The notes under the pieces were generated by a model, which did no database searches, was not told the origin of the DNA, and saw nothing but the letters and a program-made list of their open reading frames with translations. Shown here in pieces: positions 45,171-54,581 of a stretch of 64,000 nt of DNA. Made by a program: the position numbers and the translations under genes. Location: contig CADAOD010000007.1 in NCBI GenBank assembly GCA_902789415.1, forward strand, positions 1 to 64,000. The letters are read 5' to 3'. Every line of letters begins with the position of its first letter. Position 1 is the first letter of the stretch. This DNA comes from an uncultured Prevotellaceae bacterium (GTDB lineage Bacteria; Bacteroidota; Bacteroidia; Bacteroidales; Bacteroidaceae).

Positions 45171-47600
45171 ATGAACATTGATATACTAAGCGAACTAAAT
45201 GACGGTCAGCGCGTTGCGGTGGAGTACTGCGACGGTGCCAGCTTGGTGATTGCGGGTGCCGGATCGGGTAAAACACGTGTGCTGACGTATAAGATTGCCT
45301 GGCTGCTGGAACAGGGGATGAAGCCCTGGCAGATACTGGCGCTGACGTTTACCAACAAGGCAGCCCGCGAGATGAAGGACCGTATTGGACGCCTGGTAGG
45401 CGAGGAGCAGGCACGCTACCTGCAGATGGGCACCTTCCACAGTGTGTTTGCACGCATACTGCGAGCCGAAGCGGATAAGATAGGCTACAACGCCAACTTT
45501 ACCATCTATGACCAGACGGATGCTCGATCGCTGGTAAAGACCATCATCAAAGAGATGGGGCTGGACGATAAGGTGTACAAACCATCATCGGTGGCAGACC
45601 GTATATCGCTGGCCAAAAACCACTTGCTGTTGCCACAGGCTTACCAGCAGAGTGCCTGGGCAGCTGACGACGCTACTCAGAAACGTCCGCAGGTGGCTAA
45701 TATATATATAAGGTACGCGGAGCGCTGTCGACAGGCTAACGCGATGGACTTTGACGACTTGCTGGTGCAGACATGGGTGCTGTTCCAGAAGAACGAGGAC
45801 GTACGACAGAAATACGTGGAGAAATTCCACTTTGTGCTGGTGGATGAGTATCAGGACACGAACTACGCCCAGCAGCAGATAGTGTACCAGCTTACCAAGG
45901 AGCGCCAGAAGGTGTGCGTGGTGGGCGACGATGCGCAGAGTATCTACAGCTTTCGTGGCGCTAACATTGATAACATCCTGAATTTCCAGAGTCAGTATAA
46001 CAATGCCAAGCTGTTTAAGCTGGAGCAGAACTACCGCTCTACGCAGCTGATTGTACAGGCGGCCAACTCGCTGATTCGTCGCAACGAGCGACAGATACCC
46101 AAGAACGTGTTCTCGGAAAACGAGCACGGCGAGAAGTTGCAGTTGAAGCCTGCCTATAGCGACCGCGAGGAGGCGCTGATAGTAACGCAGGACATTAAGC
46201 GACTGAAACGACAGGACCATTGCAACTGGAGCGACTTTGCCATACTGTACCGCACCAACTCGCAGAGCCGAAGCTTTGAGGAGCAGATGCGCAAGGACGG
46301 CATTCCGTACCGTATTTACGGTGGACTGAGTTTTTACCAGCGCAAGGAGATTAAGGACGTGATAGCTTACTTCCGCCTGATAGCCAACCCGGATGACGAG
46401 GAGGCGTTTAAGCGCATTATCAACTACCCGGCACGTGGCATTGGCGACACTACGGTGGGCAAGATTATACAAACGGCGCAGACTTACGGCGTAAGCTTGT
46501 GGCGAGTGATTAAGGACCCCATGCTGTTCCCCATGGACGTGAGCAAGGGTACGATGACGAAGATACAGAACTTCAGACAGCTGATAGAGGGCTGGATAGA
46601 GCGCCTGCAAACCGAGGATGCTTACACACTGGGGCATGATATCATTATGAACTCGGGCATTAGTAAGGATATCTACAGCGGGCGCAATCCTGAGGATATC
46701 TCGCGCCAGGAGAACTTGGAGGAGTTCTTAGGCGGTATGCAGGACTTTGTGGAGAGTCGCCGCGAGGAGGATATGGGCGACGAGGTGTATCTGCCAGACT
46801 TTCTGCAGGAGGTGGCGCTGCTGACGGATTTGGACAGCGACGATGGCGACAGTAATGATAAGGTGGTGCTGATGACGGTTCATGCCGCTAAGGGACTGGA
46901 GTTCCCCACGGTGTTTGTGGTGGGACTGGAGGAGAACATCTTCCCGAGTCCGATGTGTACCAACTCGATTCGCGAACTGGAGGAGGAGCGCCGCCTGCTG
47001 TACGTGGCAATCACACGTGCCGAGAAGCATTGTATACTGACGTGTGCACAGAACCGATTCCGCTTTGGACGCATGGAGTACGACACGCCATCGCGCTTTA
47101 TTCGTGATATCGACCCCGAATTGTTAGAGATGCACAGCGAGGCTGGCAGCTTGGGCGGCTTTGGCGCACCCCAGCGCAAGGCTTACAACCGTTACGATGG
47201 TGGGGCTTACGGCACAGGCAATACGGGTGGCTACAGTCGTGGCAGTCGCTACGAGAGCGAAGGTCCGGAGTGGATGCAGAACCCACGTCCCGTGGCTACG
47301 CAGTTTAAGGCCGACCCGAAGCCCAGAGCGGTGGCGCCACGACAGCCCGAAAAGCCCGTGAACCCGTTTGGCGCCAATTTTAAACGCGTGTATAATGCGG
47401 TGGCACCACGCCCCATGGCCAGCGATCCGAGTGCTGGCGACTTGCACGAGGGTGCACGCATAGAGCATATGCGCTTTGGTGTGGGTACGGTGGTACGTAT
47501 CGAGGGTACCGGCGAGAACACCAAGGCTACGGTAGAATTTACCAATGCAGGCACCAAACAGCTGCTGCTTAAATTCGCAAAATTCAAGATTTTAGGTTAA
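45171..47600 (+). CDS. pcrA: ATP-dependent DNA helicase, PcrA/UvrD type (SF1A)
   Basis: 809 aa. It unwinds DNA 3'-5' in repair and removes recombinase or blocked replication intermediates. Motif I GAGSGKTR near residue 30, motif II VDEYQDTN, motif III GDDAQSIYSFRGA, motif IV FKLEQNYRST, motif V VVLMTVHAAKGLEF and motif VI RRLLYVAITRAEK are all seen. A Gly/Tyr/Arg-rich linker follows, and the C-terminus GARIEHMRFGVGTVVRIEG ... LLLKFAKFKIL is the Tudor-like RNA-polymerase-binding domain of PcrA. The upstream open frame would start inside the promoter, so ATG 45171 is used. Confidence 0.95.
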   Translation: MNIDILSELNDGQRVAVEYCDGASLVIAGAGSGKTRVLTYKIAWLLEQGMKPWQILALTFTNKAAREMKDRIGRLVGEEQARYLQMGTFHSVFARILRAEADKIGYNANFTIYDQTDARSLVKTIIKEMGLDDKVYKPSSVADRISLAKNHLLLPQAYQQSAWAADDATQKRPQVANIYIRYAERCRQANAMDFDDLLVQTWVLFQKNEDVRQKYVEKFHFVLVDEYQDTNYAQQQIVYQLTKERQKVCVVGDDAQSIYSFRGANIDNILNFQSQYNNAKLFKLEQNYRSTQLIVQAANSLIRRNERQIPKNVFSENEHGEKLQLKPAYSDREEALIVTQDIKRLKRQDHCNWSDFAILYRTNSQSRSFEEQMRKDGIPYRIYGGLSFYQRKEIKDVIAYFRLIANPDDEEAFKRIINYPARGIGDTTVGKIIQTAQTYGVSLWRVIKDPMLFPMDVSKGTMTKIQNFRQLIEGWIERLQTEDAYTLGHDIIMNSGISKDIYSGRNPEDISRQENLEEFLGGMQDFVESRREEDMGDEVYLPDFLQEVALLTDLDSDDGDSNDKVVLMTVHAAKGLEFPTVFVVGLEENIFPSPMCTNSIRELEEERRLLYVAITRAEKHCILTCAQNRFRFGRMEYDTPSRFIRDIDPELLEMHSEAGSLGGFGAPQRKAYNRYDGGAYGTGNTGGYSRGSRYESEGPEWMQNPRPVATQFKADPKPRAVAPRQPEKPVNPFGANFKRVYNAVAPRPMASDPSAGDLHEGARIEHMRFGVGTVVRIEGTGENTKATVEFTNAGTKQLLLKFAKFKILG

Positions 47601-47624
47601 GGTTCCGCACGGCGGACAAAAAAA

Positions 47625-47756
47625 TTAGAGCGCCTCATCATCGGGGCGCTCTATATTTCTGGCTTTAGCCTTAGGCAGATGCTTCTTTTTGCGGATCCAA
47701 GCCGCCTTGCGGGCTTCGTAATCCTCGTGATGCTTCTCTAAAAATCCGTCGGCCAT
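47625..47756 (-). CDS. 43-aa basic/acidic small protein
   Basis: ATG at 47756, stop at 47625. The text begins MADGFLEKHHEDYEARKAAW, goes on with a KKK stretch and ends in DDEAL. Small proteins of this kind (MADxxLEKxxEdYxxRKxxW) are conserved in Bacteroidales as far as I recall, often misannotated as dehydrogenase; function is unknown. It begins 6 nt after the DUF4270 gene and completes a three-gene minus-strand operon. Its last codons and stop form part of the terminator stem. Confidence 0.7.
   Translation of the reverse strand: MADGFLEKHHEDYEARKAAWIRKKKHLPKAKARNIERPDDEAL
47628..47652 (-). terminator. Terminator overlapping the end of the 43-aa gene
   Basis: GAGCGCC pairs with GGCGCTC around a 9-nt loop. 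On the minus strand the stem is followed by TAATTTTTTT, where TAA is the gene's stop codon. It may also slow + strand transcription leaving pcrA. Confidence 0.82.
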
Positions 47757-47762
47757 AACTGT

Positions 47763-49223
47763 TTACTGTTTAAATTTGGCATAGATTACCTTTACCTCGA
47801 TAGGCGAGTTAGCTCCGCCCACCAGCTTGGTACTTGAAAGCCCCAAATTGTGGTGAACACCAGTGACAGTGGTTGTGCTGTAGCCATAGCTATCATAAGA
47901 TGTAGAAGTTGAGGTAGCGGCAGGTACCAGTACCACCTTGTTCCAATCGGGGTGATTAGCCACCCAGTTAGCATCGCTCTTCAAACCCTCGGCCTTCTGG
48001 CGTGCCATCTGTGTAATCAGGTTACCAATGTTGCTAAAGGTGTAAGCATTGGTGCTGAGTGAGGCCATAAACGATGTGGTGTAATCGTACATGGTTTCGT
48101 TCTCGAAGAATGTGCTCAGGCTGTCCTTCTGTACCATCAAGATATTGTCGGGGGTGCTGATGGGGAACTGAACGTTCTGAACGTCGCTGTTCTGGCGATT
48201 GAAGGTGATGCTTACCGACAGCAGCGAGTCGCTGGCGTGATTCTGCGAGATATCATCTACAGGCAGGGTTACCTCGGTAAAGATACCGGCAGGCGACTTG
48301 ATGTAAGTGCAGCTGTTATCATTTACCAGGCGATCGAGAGCGCCCTTGTCGTTCTCAATATGTGCTGTCTGCAGTACCTCGGGGGTTGACGACAGGTAGA
48401 TAACGCCTGTGGTTGTGGTGTCGCTATCAAGATAGCTGTAATTGCTAATCAAATCGATACGTGCGATTTTGGCCATCACACCCAGACCGTCGGTAACCTG
48501 AAAGTTGAAGCCTGGTGCCAATGTGTGAACAAAGGTATAGGCATTCTTGAAGTTCTTAGCGTTCTTGTAATACTGGCGCATGAGATATGTGCCGAAGTTC
48601 TTATAGGTGTTGCCATCCTTATCGGTATAAGGATCGTTGAACGAAATGCTTGCAAACTCGGTGTAGCCTTTTGTGCTGCGAAGGCTATCAGAATAGTGCA
48701 GGTTTGAGAGAGAGAACGTGGTGTTCTTCTGCAAACCGTCGGCGCGTACATAGCCTTGGGTGTAGGGATCGAAATTGCTGTAGTACTGACCGTCCTCGAC
48801 AGGCTTCGACAGCTCCTGTACCTTAACCTTGAGCGGTGTGAGCGAGTCGCCGTAGCAGTTTGAGCGGTCGAATATCAGCCAGAGCTCGCATGAGTCGGCT
48901 ACAATTCCGTGTTCGTCGGTGCCAACAATATCGCTCTCATCGGGAAGCGTGAAGTCTTCGAGCATATTAAACTGAGCCATAAACTCGCTCTTAACGTACG
49001 AATTGGTCTCAGGATCCTTAACCTTGCCCAGATAGAAGTCGACGGTCTTGGAATATATCGAGTCGGCTAAGATGGATTTCGATGTAGCCTGGTAGATACC
49101 AGTAGAGTAAACCATCTTGTCGGTCTCGTTAGTAATCGAAGAACCGATGGTGTCGGTGTCCTCGCTACAAGAAGTCATCGCCATTGCGGTAAGTGCAATC
49201 GCTGTAAACAATCTAAATTTCAT
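47763..49223 (-). CDS. DUF4270 family lipoprotein
   Basis: 486 aa from ATG 49223 (signal MKFRLFTAIALTAMAMTSC, lipobox MTSC, Cys19). The open frame further upstream overlaps the next gene and is ignored. The body is a Ser/Thr/Tyr-rich beta protein: IGSSITNETDKMVYSTGIYQ, LGKVKDPETNSYVKSEFMAQ and a Ser/Tyr-rich C-terminus with VEVKVIY-type strands. DUF4270 is a Bacteroidetes outer-membrane lipoprotein family of unknown function, often found next to the GT5 N-domain gene as here, 25 nt downstream of it. Confidence 0.85.
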   Translation of the reverse strand: MKFRLFTAIALTAMAMTSCSEDTDTIGSSITNETDKMVYSTGIYQATSKSILADSIYSKTVDFYLGKVKDPETNSYVKSEFMAQFNMLEDFTLPDESDIVGTDEHGIVADSCELWLIFDRSNCYGDSLTPLKVKVQELSKPVEDGQYYSNFDPYTQGYVRADGLQKNTTFSLSNLHYSDSLRSTKGYTEFASISFNDPYTDKDGNTYKNFGTYLMRQYYKNAKNFKNAYTFVHTLAPGFNFQVTDGLGVMAKIARIDLISNYSYLDSDTTTTGVIYLSSTPEVLQTAHIENDKGALDRLVNDNSCTYIKSPAGIFTEVTLPVDDISQNHASDSLLSVSITFNRQNSDVQNVQFPISTPDNILMVQKDSLSTFFENETMYDYTTSFMASLSTNAYTFSNIGNLITQMARQKAEGLKSDANWVANHPDWNKVVLVPAATSTSTSYDSYGYSTTTVTGVHHNLGLSSTKLVGGANSPIEVKVIYAKFKQ

Positions 49224-49248
49224 GTATTGTTGTTTTGATATATTTCTC

Positions 49249-50064
49249 TTACTTGGCCTCGTCGGCATAGAGCGACTCGTAGAATGCCTCGTAGGCATCG
49301 CCAAAGTCCTCGTGATACTCCAGCAGAGGCTTGTTCTTAGCTGCAGCATAGTCGCACAGCAGCTTGCTGGCATCGGGTACTGCCTGGATAACACCGTCGC
49401 TATAGTCGATAGCCAACTTGCCTAACTCGTCGAAGTCGAACTGATCCTTATAATCGGTAAGCAACTCGGGTGTAGCATCGCGGAACTCCATGAACTGCTT
49501 GAAATCAGAACCGAAATCCTTCTCGATGCTCTTATTGTAGAGCGAGGTTACAACCTTGGTCTCGGCAAACGAGGGCTCGTCGCGATAGGCGGTCTTTACA
49601 TAGAAAGGCACTACGCCTGCCATCCAACCCTGACAATGGATGATATCGGGCACCCAGCGCAGCTTCTTAACAGTCTCGAGTACACCACGTGCAAAGAAAA
49701 TAGCACGCTCGCCATTATCATCGTACTCTACACCCTGCTCGTCGCGCTCTATCATGCGCTTGGCAAAGTAATCGTCGTTATCGATGAAATACACCTGCAC
49801 GCGAGCAGACTGGATAGAAGCAACCTTAATAATTAGAGGGTGATCGGTGTCGTTAATGATAAGGTTCATACCCGAAAGTCGGATGACTTCGTGTAACTGA
49901 CCACGGCGCTCATTAATGTTACCCCACTTAGGCATGAAAGTACGAATCTCGTGACTGCGTTCCTGCATAACCTTTGGAAGGTTCTTTCCCATGAGTGACA
50001 ATGCATTGTCGGGGACGTAAGGAGTGATCTCCTGATTGATAAATAGTATCTTCTTTTTAGCCAT
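49249..50064 (-). CDS. Stand-alone GT5 glycogen/starch-synthase N-terminal-domain protein
   Basis: 271 aa from ATG 50064 (MAKKKILFINQEITPYVPD). It matches only the N-terminal Rossmann half of GT5 glycogen synthases (VMQERSHEIRTFMPKWG, PDIIHCQGWMAGVVPFYVK); the C-terminal GT-B half that binds ADP-glucose is absent and the gene ends normally. The acceptor/donor loop KxGGL is replaced by PDNALSL. It is therefore unlikely to be a working glycogen synthase although databases label it so. It leads the operon with DUF4270 and the 43-aa gene, which points to a role in envelope or polysaccharide handling rather than storage (inference). Confidence 0.8.
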   Translation of the reverse strand: MAKKKILFINQEITPYVPDNALSLMGKNLPKVMQERSHEIRTFMPKWGNINERRGQLHEVIRLSGMNLIINDTDHPLIIKVASIQSARVQVYFIDNDDYFAKRMIERDEQGVEYDDNGERAIFFARGVLETVKKLRWVPDIIHCQGWMAGVVPFYVKTAYRDEPSFAETKVVTSLYNKSIEKDFGSDFKQFMEFRDATPELLTDYKDQFDFDELGKLAIDYSDGVIQAVPDASKLLCDYAAAKNKPLLEYHEDFGDAYEAFYESLYADEAK

Positions 50065-50085
50065 CTTTAGATGTTTTTTACCATG

Positions 50086-50093
50086 CAAAGGTA
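50086..50093 (-). promoter_or_regulatory. -7 box of the GT5/DUF4270 operon
   Basis: The minus strand reads TACCTTTG, 21 nt before ATG 50064. Confidence 0.7.
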
Positions 50094-50211
50094 CTAACTT
50101 TTTTGCACAAAAATGCGAATATGTGCTCGTTTTTAGCAAAAATTAGGCACTTTGAGCCTCTTTTTTTGGTTTCTTTGCCGCTTTTTATATAAATAAGGTG
50201 TAAAAATGACC

Positions 50212-52035
50212 TTAAACGTACTTTTGGATGAGCTGCACGAAGCGTTCGCCATACTTGCCTTTTTTGTGCTCGCCAATGCCCTGGATGTTGCCAAACTGAG
50301 CCAGCGAGGTGGGCTTGATGGTGGCCAGGGCATGCAGCACCTTATCGCTGAAAACGATGTAGGGTGGAAAGCCTTCTTCCTGGGCGCATTGCAAACGAAG
50401 CTGGCGCAGGGCCTCGAAGAGTTTGGGGTCCTCGATGCCGGTAGTTGGTGGCAAACCGGGGATGGTGATGGTGGGTATCTCCAAACGTAGCTTTGGTTTC
50501 TTTTTGGGTGCCTCCTTGGCGCTATGGTCAACCACGCACAGCTGGGCGGTTTTGCGTCCGTAAAGCACATCGTCGCCAATGGCGGTTACCTTCACCTTGT
50601 TGCCATCGTTGTAGACTATCTCGATAAAGCCCATCTGCAGCATCTGCAACAGATAGTCCTGCCAGTCGGTCAAGCTCAGGTCGTGGCCCACGCCAAAGGT
50701 CTTCAGCTTGTCGTACCCTTGTCGCATCACGGCAGGCGAACGCATGCCTTTCAGAATCTCGATGATGGTAGATATGCGTATCTGTTCGTTGGTACGCTTG
50801 GCGGCGCTCAGGGCCATCTGCACATAGCGGGTGCCGTCGAAGCGCTCGGGTGGGTTGTCGCACACGTCGCAGTTGCCGCAGTCGTGGTCGGTCTGCTCGC
50901 TGAAGTAGTTCAGCAGGATGCGGCGTCGGCACACGTTCGATTCGGCATACTCCTGCATGCGTTTCAGCTTGTCCATGTTCACATCCTGCTGTCCGCTCTG
51001 GCGGGCAAACTCCGTGAGTTGGATGATATCGGCCAGCGAGTAGAACAGTACCGTATCGGCAGGAGCGCCATCGCGACCGGCACGACCTATCTCCTGATAA
51101 AAACTCTCGATGCTCTTGGGCATGTTGTAATGGATTACCCAGCGCACGTTGCTCTTATCGATACCCATACCAAAGGCGATGGTGGCGCAAACCACTAGTA
51201 GCTGGTCGTTCTTGAACTGCTCTTGCGTTTGACTGCGTTCGAAAGCCGACAGTCCGGCATGGTAGGCAGCGGCGTTGATGCCTTTTTTACGCAGGTCGGC
51301 AGCTACTTTCTCGGTGTTTTTGCGACTCAGACAGTAGATGATGCCCGCCTCGTTGGGGCGCGCCTTGATGAAGTTGAGGATAAAGTGCATTTTCTCGGCC
51401 GATTTGTAGCCTCTTTTTACCGATAAACTCAGGTTGGGACGATCGAAGCTTGATATAAACTCGCGCGCGTTCCTTAATTTAAGTTGCGATATAATATCCC
51501 CTCGGGTAATCTTATCGGCAGTAGCCGTTAGGGCCATCATGGGTACGTGTGGAAATTTTTCGCGTAGCACACCCAGTTGGGTATATTCGGGACGGAAGTC
51601 GTGACCCCACTGGCTGATACAGTGGGCCTCGTCGATAGCAAAGAGCGATATCTGCAGATGCTGCATGAAATAATCCATTTCGGCCAACAGCTTCTCGGGC
51701 GAGATGTACAGCAGTTTTATCTGTCCTGCTATGCATTTGCGACGAATCACGGTGTCCATCGTAGGGTCGTTACCGCTGTTGAGTGCTTCGGCCTCGATGC
51801 CATTCGAGCGAAGCGTTTCAACCTGATCTTTCATCAAACTGATGAGTGGCGAGATAACGATGGTGATGCCAGGCATGGCCAAAGCCGGAATCTGGTAGCA
51901 AATACTTTTACCGCCACCCGTAGGCATGAGCACCAGCGCATCGTTGCCTGCCATCACGTGGCGAATGATTTCTTCTTGGTTCTGGCGGAACGAATTATAA
52001 CCAAAATATTGTCGTAAAATACTTAAAATATCCAT
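50212..52035 (-). CDS. recQ: ATP-dependent DNA helicase RecQ
   Basis: 607 aa. It is a 3'-5' helicase of recombination repair. Helicase motifs: Walker A TGGGKSICYQ, FAIDEAHCISQWGHDFRPEY, GIIYCLSRK, YHAGL and QEIGRAGRDG. The zinc-binding RQC Cys set is seen in NVCRRRILLNYFSE followed by DHDCGNCDVC. The C-terminal HRDC domain (LFEALRQLRLQCAQEEG onward) is complete, ending in FVQLIQKYV. Own promoter, divergent from the AraC-type gene. Confidence 0.95.
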   Translation of the reverse strand: MDILSILRQYFGYNSFRQNQEEIIRHVMAGNDALVLMPTGGGKSICYQIPALAMPGITIVISPLISLMKDQVETLRSNGIEAEALNSGNDPTMDTVIRRKCIAGQIKLLYISPEKLLAEMDYFMQHLQISLFAIDEAHCISQWGHDFRPEYTQLGVLREKFPHVPMMALTATADKITRGDIISQLKLRNAREFISSFDRPNLSLSVKRGYKSAEKMHFILNFIKARPNEAGIIYCLSRKNTEKVAADLRKKGINAAAYHAGLSAFERSQTQEQFKNDQLLVVCATIAFGMGIDKSNVRWVIHYNMPKSIESFYQEIGRAGRDGAPADTVLFYSLADIIQLTEFARQSGQQDVNMDKLKRMQEYAESNVCRRRILLNYFSEQTDHDCGNCDVCDNPPERFDGTRYVQMALSAAKRTNEQIRISTIIEILKGMRSPAVMRQGYDKLKTFGVGHDLSLTDWQDYLLQMLQMGFIEIVYNDGNKVKVTAIGDDVLYGRKTAQLCVVDHSAKEAPKKKPKLRLEIPTITIPGLPPTTGIEDPKLFEALRQLRLQCAQEEGFPPYIVFSDKVLHALATIKPTSLAQFGNIQGIGEHKKGKYGERFVQLIQKYV

Positions 52036-52053
52036 TTTTTTTCAAATTTTCGG

Positions 52054-52061
52054 CAAAGGTA
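52054..52061 (-). promoter_or_regulatory. -7 box of recQ
   Basis: The minus strand reads TACCTTTG, 18 nt before the recQ ATG. Confidence 0.7.
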
Positions 52062-52092
52062 ATACTTTTTTCGCAATTTTTCGGCTTTTGTC

Positions 52093-52123
52093 TTTGTTAA
52101 ATGAAAAAAACTTTTTATCTTTG
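52093..52123 (+). promoter_or_regulatory. Promoter of the AraC-type / M49 operon
   Basis: TTTG (52093-52096) and TATCTTTG (52116-52123), 19 nt apart; ATG 52156 follows. Confidence 0.75.
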
Positions 52124-52155
52124 CACATTGTTAAAAATAAAGGTCAAAAAAGCAA

Positions 52156-52629
52156 ATGGCAAAGTACAACATTATTGAAAAGAAAGAGAAGGCTGCGGCT
52201 TACAGAAGTTTGGTAAGCCCCAAAATGATGGACGAGATGCAGGAAAAAATCATGAACATCATCGTCATGCAGAAGAAGTACCGCGACAAGGACTACTCAG
52301 CTAAGAAGCTGGCCGAGGACTTAGGCACAAACACACGTTACATCTCGGCTGTGGTAAACGTTCGTTTCCACATGAACTACACCTCGTTTGTAAATAAGTA
52401 TAGAATTGACGAGGCTATGAGCATTCTGGTTGACAAGCGTTACCAGGACCTGCGCATGGAGGAGGTGAGTGATATGGTAGGTTTTGCTAACCGCCAGTCG
52501 TTCTACGCTTCGTTCTATCGCGTTATGGGTATGACTCCACGCGACTACCGTGTGATGCACCTGGAGAAGCACCCAACCATGAAGGCAACTAATGTAAAAC
52601 GTGGTCGTAAGCCCAAAAACGAAAAATAA
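52156..52629 (+). CDS. AraC-type helix-turn-helix regulator with AT-hook-like tail
   Basis: 157 aa. It is a bare DNA-binding unit without sensor domain: two HTH halves, DYSAKKLAEDLGTNTRYISA and LRMEEVSDMVGFANRQSFYA, then the AraC signature FYRVMGMTPRDYR. The tail KRGRKPKNEK resembles an AT-hook (RGRKP). The N-terminal 45 residues are a basic helix. Such stand-alone HTH proteins are usual in Bacteroidetes; targets are unknown. The M49 peptidase gene begins 2 nt after its stop. Confidence 0.85.
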   Translation: MAKYNIIEKKEKAAAYRSLVSPKMMDEMQEKIMNIIVMQKKYRDKDYSAKKLAEDLGTNTRYISAVVNVRFHMNYTSFVNKYRIDEAMSILVDKRYQDLRMEEVSDMVGFANRQSFYASFYRVMGMTPRDYRVMHLEKHPTMKATNVKRGRKPKNEK

Positions 52630-52631
52630 GC

Positions 52632-54581
52632 GTGGCATTTAACTATCAAGACGAGCGTTTTGCAGATTTGCAGATGCTCCGTTATCGCCTGAACGGTTTC
52701 GAAAAGCTATCGTTAAGACAAAAAAAGTTGGTATATTACCTCTCGAAAGCAACCCTGTTCGGACGAGACATTACATTTGATCAGTTTGGAAAATACAACC
52801 TCCGCATCCGCAAGATGTTGGAGGTTGTATATGTTGATATGAGTATTCCGCACGATAATGATGACTTCAGAGCACTCGAGGTGTACCTGAAGCGTGTGTG
52901 GTTCTCGAGTGGCATCCATCATCACTATGGCTGCGAAAAGTTCAAGCCTGGATTCTCGGCAGAGTATCTGCGCGACGTGCTCCACCAGGTGGAGGCGTGC
53001 AAGCTGCCGCTGAAATCGGGCGAAACCATCGATGAGATGTGCGACGAGCTCTTCCCGGTTATCTTTGATGAGCAGGTGCTGAATAAGCGTGTAAATCAGG
53101 CTGATGGCGAGGATTTGTTGCTCACTTCGGCTATGAACTTCTACGATGGCGTGACACAGGCCGAGGCCGAAGCTTTCTACGAGAACCAGAAGCAGCAGAA
53201 CAAAATGCATGATACACCACCTTCGTACGGCTTGAACTCAACCTTGGTAAAAGAGAACGGCGAGGTGAAAGAACAGGTGTGGAAAGCCGACGGCAAGTAT
53301 GGCAATGCTATCCGACACATTATCTATTGGTTGAGAAAAGCCTACGATGTGGCTGAGAACGATAATCAGAAATCGTGCATCACTTTGTTGCTCATGTATT
53401 ATATGACAGGCGATTTGCAGTTTTTTAATCATTACTGTATTGGATGGCTGGAGGATAAGGAGTCGAAAATCGACTTTATCAACGGATTTATCGAGGTGTA
53501 TGGCGACCCATTAGGACTGAAGGGCTCGTGGGAAGGATTGGTGGAGTATATCGACGAAGAGGCTACCCATCGCACACAGACCATCAGTAAGAATGCCCAG
53601 TGGTTCGAGGATCACTCGCCTGTAGATGCCCGTTTCCGCAAGCCTGTAGTAAAGGGTGTATCGGCCAACGTGATTTGTGCCGCTATGCTGGGTGGCGACG
53701 AGTATCCCGCTACAGCCATTGGTATTAACCTGCCAAATGCCGACTGGATTCGTGCGCAGTATGGTAGCAAGAGCATTACCATCAGCAATATTACCGATGC
53801 GTATAACAAAGCCGCCAAAGGCAACGGATTTAAGGAGGAGTTTGTGGCCGACGAGGAGACGTTGCGACTGATTGATAAATACGGCGACGTGTGCGACGAC
53901 CTGCATACCGACCTGCACGAGTGCTTAGGTCATGGTAGCGGACAGCTGTTGCCAGGCGTTGATCCCGATGCGCTGAAGGCCTACAGCAGTACGATAGAGG
54001 AGGCGAGAGCCGACCTGTTCGGACTGTACTATATTGCCGACAAGAAATTGGTAGAGTTGGGCTTGGTGCCTGATGAAGAGGCGTATAAGTCGCAGTATTA
54101 TACCTATATGATGAACGGCTTGATGACGCAGCTGATACGTATCACCCCAGGTAACCAACTGGAGGAGGCGCACATGCGTAACCGTGCCCTGATAGCCCAT
54201 TGGTGCTACGAGAACGGTGATGTAATCAAACTGGTGAAGCGCGAAGGTAAAACCTACGTTGAAATCAGCGATTATGCCGAGCTTCGCACCCTGATAGCCC
54301 GCTTGCTGGCTGAGATTCAGCGCATTAAGAGTGAGGGCGACTACGAGGCTGCTCGCGACTTGGTGGAGCGTTATGCCGTAAAGGTAGATGCCGAGCTGCA
54401 TGCTGAGGTGCTTGAGCGATACAAGAAGTTGAACCTGGCGCCTTATAAGGGCTTTATTAATCCGCAGTTGCTGCCCGTTTACGATGAAAGGGGCGAAATT
54501 TGCGATATTCAGGTTAACTACGGCGAGAGCTATGCTCACCAGATGCTGCGCTACAGCGCGGAATACGGCACGCTGGTTTAA
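52632..54581 (+). CDS. Dipeptidyl-peptidase III family zinc peptidase (M49)
   Basis: 649 aa from GTG 52632, 2 nt after the regulator gene. M49 enzymes release dipeptides from the N-terminus of short peptides, mostly in the cytoplasm. The zinc motif HECLGH begins at His429 and the second motif EEARAD at Glu456; both match HExxGH and EExxAD of the family. There is no signal peptide. The two-lobed length is close to the shorter bacterial members. It may supply amino acids from peptides, in keeping with peptide use by these bacteria. Confidence 0.9.
   Translation: MAFNYQDERFADLQMLRYRLNGFEKLSLRQKKLVYYLSKATLFGRDITFDQFGKYNLRIRKMLEVVYVDMSIPHDNDDFRALEVYLKRVWFSSGIHHHYGCEKFKPGFSAEYLRDVLHQVEACKLPLKSGETIDEMCDELFPVIFDEQVLNKRVNQADGEDLLLTSAMNFYDGVTQAEAEAFYENQKQQNKMHDTPPSYGLNSTLVKENGEVKEQVWKADGKYGNAIRHIIYWLRKAYDVAENDNQKSCITLLLMYYMTGDLQFFNHYCIGWLEDKESKIDFINGFIEVYGDPLGLKGSWEGLVEYIDEEATHRTQTISKNAQWFEDHSPVDARFRKPVVKGVSANVICAAMLGGDEYPATAIGINLPNADWIRAQYGSKSITISNITDAYNKAAKGNGFKEEFVADEETLRLIDKYGDVCDDLHTDLHECLGHGSGQLLPGVDPDALKAYSSTIEEARADLFGLYYIADKKLVELGLVPDEEAYKSQYYTYMMNGLMTQLIRITPGNQLEEAHMRNRALIAHWCYENGDVIKLVKREGKTYVEISDYAELRTLIARLLAEIQRIKSEGDYEAARDLVERYAVKVDAELHAEVLERYKKLNLAPYKGFINPQLLPVYDERGEICDIQVNYGESYAHQMLRYSAEYGTLV

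Noticed and set aside
44722-45178. Two short opposite open frames both containing VQMADGSF
   Set aside because: They are produced by the inverted-repeat arms read from both sides, so the shared peptide reflects the DNA repeat and not a protein family.
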